Assembly (NCBI RefSeq): GCF_003008535.1
Contig: NZ_CP027666.1
Coordinates: forward strand, 1 to 64,000
Length of the DNA: 64,000 nucleotides
Direction of reading: 5' to 3'
Origin: Ottowia oryzae
GTDB lineage: Bacteria; Pseudomonadota; Gammaproteobacteria; Burkholderiales; Burkholderiaceae_C
Part shown: piece after piece, positions 60,083 to 64,000 of the stretch
Layout: each line of letters starts with the position of its first letter
Position numbering within the stretch: the first letter of the stretch is position 1
The notes under the pieces: generated by a model
Told to the model about the DNA's origin: nothing
What the model saw: only the letters and a program-made list of their open reading frames with translations
The model's database searches: none
Made by a program: the position numbers and the translations under genes

Positions 60083-61927
60083 TCAGTCGCTGCGCAGCAG
60101 CACGCGGGCCGTGTCTTGAATGCCGATCACGCCAAAGAAAGCCGCCACCAGCCGATTGACCTGCTTGAACGTCACCGGGCGGCCTTCGGCCTTTTGCTGC
60201 ATGGACCAGTTCAGCAAGTCGCCCGCCGCGCCAAAGTCCACGCGCAATAGCTTGCGGCAGTTGAGCTCATAGCGCGATGCACCGCGGTGATCCGCATAAG
60301 GCAAAAGCGCGGCATCAGCAGTGCCGATCAGTTCGCCGCGCAAGTCCCCGCGAAGCACGCCGGCATCGTCCACGTGAGGTGCGCCCGACACACGCGGCGG
60401 CGCCCCCAGTTGAGAATCTGCTGGCGTCGGCGGTTGCCCGAAATCGGTCGGGGGCACCGTCTGGCCCTCTTCCGTCATCCGCTGGAAGTTGCCGGCCGGC
60501 GACTCCCAGGCCGGAGGCGAAACCTCGTAGGTGACGCAGTAGTTCAGCGCCACCAGCTCGAATTCGTCCATCTCGTCCATCACGCGCAACAGCGCCAGGC
60601 GGGCATCCCACCATTGCGGGTCGGCACTGCGGTCGTCGGTGGGAGAGCGCTCTGCCAGCAACTCCAACAGACGGTCCTCGCCCAGGAACTTGACGCCACC
60701 GGGCGTGTCGCCCAGGCGCTTGAGCACCTCGGTCAGCGCGGGCAGCGCAGCCGGCTCGATGCCCTTGACGTGGCGCCAGTCGATGCGCCAGGGCGGCGCA
60801 TTGCGTGCCAGGCTGGCGTTCAAGGCGGCGATGGACTGGATGCCAATGCTGGACGGCCCCGTCCAATGGAACAGGCCAGACACGATCGGCGCAGGCGCGG
60901 TGGAAGCACCCAGCGCAGAGGCCAGCGGCGTCGGCGCGCTTTCGGTCACCAGCGCCCACTGCGGCGCTGAGCGGCCAAACTGGTCGGCGAAATCGATGCC
61001 GGCGTCGTCGAACTTGTCCTGCTGGTGGCTGGCGCGGTACAGGTCGAACAAGGTCAGCCAGGTGTCGATGTCGTGTTGGCGGCTGCCGCCGTCACGCAGC
61101 AGCTCCAGCAAGCCGGCCTCGGCGCCCACCACGTCGCCATTGGCAAAACGGATGGCCACCTCTTCGATGACCGGATCCTGCTTGGCCTCGACCATCACTT
61201 CGACGTTGAAATCGGTGTGGCCGCCAAAGAGCACCACGCCAGAGCGCGTATTCGCACCGGTGTCCGCGTCCGCTGGCGTGGCTCGTGCCACCGGCGTGAT
61301 TGCCGGGCTCAGATCCAGCATGGGTGCGGGCGCGCTGACCTGGGGCCGCAGCTCCATCTCTTCGCTCAGGGTGACGGTGGGCGCGAAGGCCCGCATCTGC
61401 GGGTTGGCCGCTGGCTCGCCGTAGGGTGCGTGCAAGGTTGGTGCGGTGCCGTCGCCCGAGGCAGTCAAATGGGCTGGCCGTGTCGGCAATGGCTGTACGC
61501 GCTGCGCGTCGGCATTCCCTGCTGCGTCGGCTGCGCCGCCGGCCTGCGCCTGCCCCGCCTTGTTCTTGAACCAGGCGGTGGACATCTGCGCTTCGATCTC
61601 GTCGATCTTCTTGAGCGTGCGCGCGCGTTCGCCGGTATTCGCGGGTTGGCTGCTGGGGTAGAACGACGGCACGCCGGGCGGCACGTCGCGCGTGCCATCG
61701 CCCTGGCCGCGTCGGCGCAGCTTGCGCAGCATGTCGAATTCGCGATTGCGCACGAAGTCGTTCCGGCGCTTGCGGACAATCATTTCCTTGAGCGCCACGC
61801 GCGATTCCGCATCGCCCGAGGAAGTTTCAGGCCGATCGAGATCCGACCAGTGCGTGGTCGGGCTGGTCACGAACTTGACCACCTTGGACAGCAAGCGGCC
61901 GCGGCGTGTTTCGGAATCCTTGCTCAT
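60083..61927 (-). CDS. Conserved protein with TPR-like and STAS-like C-terminal region, function unknown
   Basis: 614 residues, no signal peptide. The N-terminal half (1-230) is basic then Ala/Pro/Gln-rich. A helical region (about 255-325; IRFANGDVVGAEAGLLELLR, DIDTWLTLFDLYRASHQQDK) resembles FimV- or TPR-type repeats. Two later stretches (about 350-480, and 560-614 ending LNCRKLLRVDFGAAGDLLNW ... VNRLVAAFFGVIGIQDTAR) look like STAS folds of the anti-sigma-antagonist type. It sits between dksA and hslV on the same strand, 46 bp after dksA, suggesting a link to stress control, but no activity can be assigned. A perfect GGCGCGC/GCGCGCC hairpin lies 11 bp before the start. Confidence 0.7.
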   Translation of the reverse strand: MSKDSETRRGRLLSKVVKFVTSPTTHWSDLDRPETSSGDAESRVALKEMIVRKRRNDFVRNREFDMLRKLRRRGQGDGTRDVPPGVPSFYPSSQPANTGERARTLKKIDEIEAQMSTAWFKNKAGQAQAGGAADAAGNADAQRVQPLPTRPAHLTASGDGTAPTLHAPYGEPAANPQMRAFAPTVTLSEEMELRPQVSAPAPMLDLSPAITPVARATPADADTGANTRSGVVLFGGHTDFNVEVMVEAKQDPVIEEVAIRFANGDVVGAEAGLLELLRDGGSRQHDIDTWLTLFDLYRASHQQDKFDDAGIDFADQFGRSAPQWALVTESAPTPLASALGASTAPAPIVSGLFHWTGPSSIGIQSIAALNASLARNAPPWRIDWRHVKGIEPAALPALTEVLKRLGDTPGGVKFLGEDRLLELLAERSPTDDRSADPQWWDARLALLRVMDEMDEFELVALNYCVTYEVSPPAWESPAGNFQRMTEEGQTVPPTDFGQPPTPADSQLGAPPRVSGAPHVDDAGVLRGDLRGELIGTADAALLPYADHRGASRYELNCRKLLRVDFGAAGDLLNWSMQQKAEGRPVTFKQVNRLVAAFFGVIGIQDTARVLLRSD

Positions 61928-61938
61928 GCGTTCAGCTG

Positions 61939-61956
61939 GGCGCGCTGTGGCGCGCC
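61939..61956 (-). promoter_or_regulatory. Hairpin between dksA and the STAS-like gene
   Basis: GGCGCGC-CACA-GCGCGCC, a perfect 7-bp stem with a four-base loop, starting 17 bp after the dksA stop and ending 11 bp before the next ATG. No T tract, so it is not a standard terminator; it covers the expected ribosome site. Confidence 0.4.
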
Positions 61957-61973
61957 GTGGTTAATGTCCCGGA

Positions 61974-62624
61974 TCAGTCTCCGAACATCTTTTGCTTCAG
62001 CTCGCGGCGCTGCTGCGCTTCCAGCGACAGCGTGGCGGTGGGCCGCGCCAGCAGGCGGGGCACGCCAATGGGCTCGCCTGTCTCGTCGCAATAGCCGTAG
62101 TCGCCCGCGTCGATGCGCGCAATGGACTGCTCGATCTTCTTGAGCAACTTGCGCTCGCGGTCGCGGGTACGCAACTCGAGTGCGTGCTCTTCCTCGATGG
62201 TGGCGCGGTCGGCGGGGTCCGGCACCACCACGGTGTCGTCGCGCAGGTTTTCAGCGGTCTGCCCGGCGTTGGTCAGGATGTCGTCCTTGAGCTGCACCAG
62301 CTTCATGCGGAAGAACGCCAACTGCTTGTCGTTCATGTACTCGCTGTCGGGCATGGCGACGACTTCGGCATCGGTCAGTTCCTGGACGCTCTTGGTTTTC
62401 CAGTTGTTGGCCAACTTCGGGTCTTTCTTGACCGGAATGGCCACAGGCGGCGTAGCAACAGAGGACATAGGGACGGGTAAAACCTTCAACGGCGCCGGCG
62501 CGACCGCGGCGGCAGAGGATCGGGGGACAGCGGGGGGCGCCACAGCCTTGGCAGCGCGGGGCGCAGCCTTGGGTTTGGCGGGCGTGGCCTTGGTGGCAGG
62601 GCCTTTAGGAGCCGCGGATTTCAC
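61974..62624 (-). CDS. dksA: RNA polymerase-binding regulator DksA with H1-like N-terminal tail
   Basis: 216 residues (E. coli 151). The DksA body spans about 70-216: coiled coil with the tip DPADRATIEEEHALELRTRD, then the zinc-finger region YGYCDETGEPIGVPRLLARP. Only one of the four zinc cysteines of E. coli DksA remains (CDET for CxxC, and SLEA for the second pair). The first 52 residues are Lys/Ala/Pro-rich like a histone H1 tail. GTG 62624 has AGGAG eight bases upstream, supporting the long form; an internal ATG at 62468 could give a shorter one. The product modulates RNA polymerase with ppGpp in the stringent response. Confidence 0.9.
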   Translation of the reverse strand: MKSAAPKGPATKATPAKPKAAPRAAKAVAPPAVPRSSAAAVAPAPLKVLPVPMSSVATPPVAIPVKKDPKLANNWKTKSVQELTDAEVVAMPDSEYMNDKQLAFFRMKLVQLKDDILTNAGQTAENLRDDTVVVPDPADRATIEEEHALELRTRDRERKLLKKIEQSIARIDAGDYGYCDETGEPIGVPRLLARPTATLSLEAQQRRELKQKMFGD

Positions 62625-62923
62625 GTCAACTGTCTCCTATGCAAACGCGGCGCGACGGCGCGACGGCTACAAGCTGGTCGGTATCCAACGAATGAAGCAG
62701 TACCCTTTTCATTCGCACCAAGCCCTGTTTTTGGCTTTCTTGGGCAACGTGGCCAAGGCATTCGTCGCAGACCGATGCCCTGCTCAAAGGCGGCGATTGT
62801 AGCCACGTCCGCAAAAGCGGGGTGACCGCCGTGCTTAACAACAACCAGTATCCGCGCATTTTCGGCACATATCGGGATCTTCGCATGCACCCACGGGTGT
62901 GTTCGACCGCCTGAGCGGCGCGG
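62625..62923 (-). promoter_or_regulatory. dksA leader and promoter region
   Basis: 299 bp between the COG0523 gene and dksA. TACAAT on the minus strand (62796-62801) is a good -10 without a clear -35; it predicts a leader of about 165 bases. That leader contains a perfect 8-bp inverted repeat CGAATGAA/TTCATTCG (62689-62696, 62708-62715) and a second CCAAG...CTTGG stem. Two short open frames in the region look like chance. I see no Zur-type box. Confidence 0.45.
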
Positions 62924-64000
62924 CTACACCAGGCACTGCTGCAGACCCTGCACCAAGATGTCCTTGGGCAGGTCGATGCCGATGAAGACCATTTTCGACA
63001 CCCTGGGCTCGCCCTCGGCCCACGCAGGACCCAGGTCGCTGCCCATCAGCTGATGCACGCCCTGAAAGATGACCTTGCGCTCGGTGCCCTGCATCCAAAG
63101 CACGCCCTTGTAGCGCAGCATGCGCGGCCCGTAGATGTTGACGATGGCGCCCAGGAAGTCTTCCAGCTTGGCCGGGTCCAGCGCGCGGTCGCTGCGAAAG
63201 ACGAAGCTTTTGACGTCGTCATCGTGGTGGTGATGGTGGCCGTGCGCGTGGTCGTGCTGGTGCGACGGGTGGCCGCAGTGCTCGCCATGGTGCTCGTGAT
63301 CATGGTCGTGGTGGTCGTGACCATGATCGTGGTCGTGCTCGTCCTCTTCCTTGAGGAAGTCCGGGTCGATGTCCAGCTTGGCGCTCAGGTTGAAGCCGCG
63401 CAGGTCGAACACGTCCTTGATCGGCACCTCGCCAAAGTGCACCACGCGCTGCGGCGCGCGCGGGTTCATGTGTTTGAGGCGGTGCTGCAGCGCGTGCAGC
63501 GCCTCGGCGTCCACCAGATCGGCCTTGCTGATGAAGATCTGGTCGGCAAAGCCCACCTGGCGCTGCGCCTCCACGCGGTCGTTCAGCTGCTCGGGCGCGT
63601 GCTTGGCGTCCACCAGGGTGACGACGGCGTCCAGCAGATAGGCCTCGGCGATCTCGTCGTCCATGAAGAAGGTTTGCGCCACCGGGCCAGGGTCGGCCAC
63701 GCCGGTGGTTTCGATCACCACGCGCTCAAAATCCAGCTCACCCTTGCGTTTCTTGGCGGCCAGGTCGGCCAGCGTGGCGCGCAAATCTTCGCGGATGGTG
63801 CAGCAGATGCAGCCGTTGCTCATCTGGATGATCTGCTCTTGCTGGTCGCTGACGAGAATGTCGTTGTCGATGTTCTCTTCGCCGAATTCGTTCTCGATCA
63901 CGGCAATCTTCTGCCCGTGCGCCTCGGTCAGCACGCGCTTGAGCAAGGTGGTTTTGCCGGATCCGAGGAAGCCGGTGAGGATGGTGACGGGGATGAGGGA
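62924..64000 (-). CDS. COG0523 family GTPase/metallochaperone with His-rich loop (start beyond window)
   Basis: 359 codons visible, running off the right edge; the frame is open to the last base. Walker A GFLGSGKTT is near the cut end, followed by IENEFGEENIDNDILV, the metal-binding CxCC motif in MSNGCICCTIRED, GTPase motifs ETTGVADPGPV and ISKADLVD. A loop (about residues 225-270) is packed with His and Asp, and the CobW C-terminal domain follows. COG0523 proteins (YjiA, ZigA, CobW types) deliver zinc or other metals to client proteins. dksA is the next gene downstream. Confidence 0.9.
   Translation of the reverse strand, partial: SLIPVTILTGFLGSGKTTLLKRVLTEAHGQKIAVIENEFGEENIDNDILVSDQQEQIIQMSNGCICCTIREDLRATLADLAAKKRKGELDFERVVIETTGVADPGPVAQTFFMDDEIAEAYLLDAVVTLVDAKHAPEQLNDRVEAQRQVGFADQIFISKADLVDAEALHALQHRLKHMNPRAPQRVVHFGEVPIKDVFDLRGFNLSAKLDIDPDFLKEEDEHDHDHGHDHHDHDHEHHGEHCGHPSHQHDHAHGHHHHHDDDVKSFVFRSDRALDPAKLEDFLGAIVNIYGPRMLRYKGVLWMQGTERKVIFQGVHQLMGSDLGPAWAEGEPRVSKMVFIGIDLPKDILVQGLQQCLV

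Noticed and set aside
62626..62890. Two overlapping open frames of 86 and 89 codons upstream of dksA
   Set aside because: No family resemblance, no ribosome site, and they cover the putative promoter and leader hairpins.
1..64000. tRNA, rRNA, CRISPR arrays, IS elements, prophage or defence islands
   Set aside because: I searched by eye for T-loop-like text, spaced direct repeats, transposase and integrase motifs and found none; the window is core chromosome with scattered short repeats.

Overview
The window looks like chromosome of a high-GC denitrifying or nitrate-respiring betaproteobacterium, most likely family Comamonadaceae (Burkholderiales). The basis is the gene order of the division and cell-wall cluster, a DksA with an Ala/Pro/Lys-rich N-terminal tail and a reduced zinc site, and a dispersed AGCTAT-type palindromic repeat that I associate with Comamonadaceae genomes. 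I cannot name the genus. There are no rRNA or tRNA genes, no IS elements, no prophage and no CRISPR array that I can see; most intervals are densely coding.

Left part (1-15.4 kb). The macB start and macA (tripartite efflux) run leftwards from a 250-bp divergent control region. Rightwards from it runs a complete respiratory nitrate module: two NarK transporters, narGHJI, a parvulin-type prolyl isomerase with an N-terminal Cys cluster, a beta-carbonic anhydrase, and the narX-narL sensor/regulator pair. Stop/start overlaps (narI-ppi-can, narX-narL) suggest tight co-expression. The control region holds an FNR-like site, a NarL-like heptamer and a strong 18-bp dyad.

Middle part (15.4-38.8 kb). 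Mostly housekeeping and accessory genes: glmS, an Lrp-type regulator, a DSD1-family PLP enzyme overlapping a histidine phosphatase, a DUF4136 lipoprotein, ttcA, an unusual FolM-like/FolB-like fusion, a MarC protein, two methyltransferases, a phospholipase-D lipoprotein, yegP, rodA, yqiA, a cytochrome b561, a divergent XRE regulator/MFS exporter pair, an RNase II-like gene followed by a TonB-like gene, mtgA and ruvC.

Right part (38.9-57.7 kb). A complete leftward dcw cluster reads mraZ-rsmH-ftsL-ftsI-murE-murF-mraY-murD-ftsW-murG-murC-ddlB-ftsQ-ftsA-ftsZ, then a terminator and lpxC. Nearly all junctions overlap or abut. Upstream of mraZ is a promoter followed by CACTT-type repeats at exact 10-bp spacing, a good candidate for the MraZ autoregulatory operator. 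The final part (58-64 kb) carries hslU, hslV, a STAS-like protein of unknown function, dksA with a long structured leader, and a His-rich COG0523 metallochaperone cut by the window edge.

The most unusual theme is a REP-like element of about 50-65 bp (at least 13 clear copies plus one divergent copy). It occurs between genes and also in frame inside several conserved genes (folM/folB fusion twice, midA, RNase II, murE, possibly murG), where it encodes Ala/Pro-rich insertions. I see no clearly new defence or mobile system. The best leads are the nitrate-operon carbonic anhydrase and isomerase, the repeat-built protein linkers, and the zinc-site-poor DksA beside a zinc-type metallochaperone.
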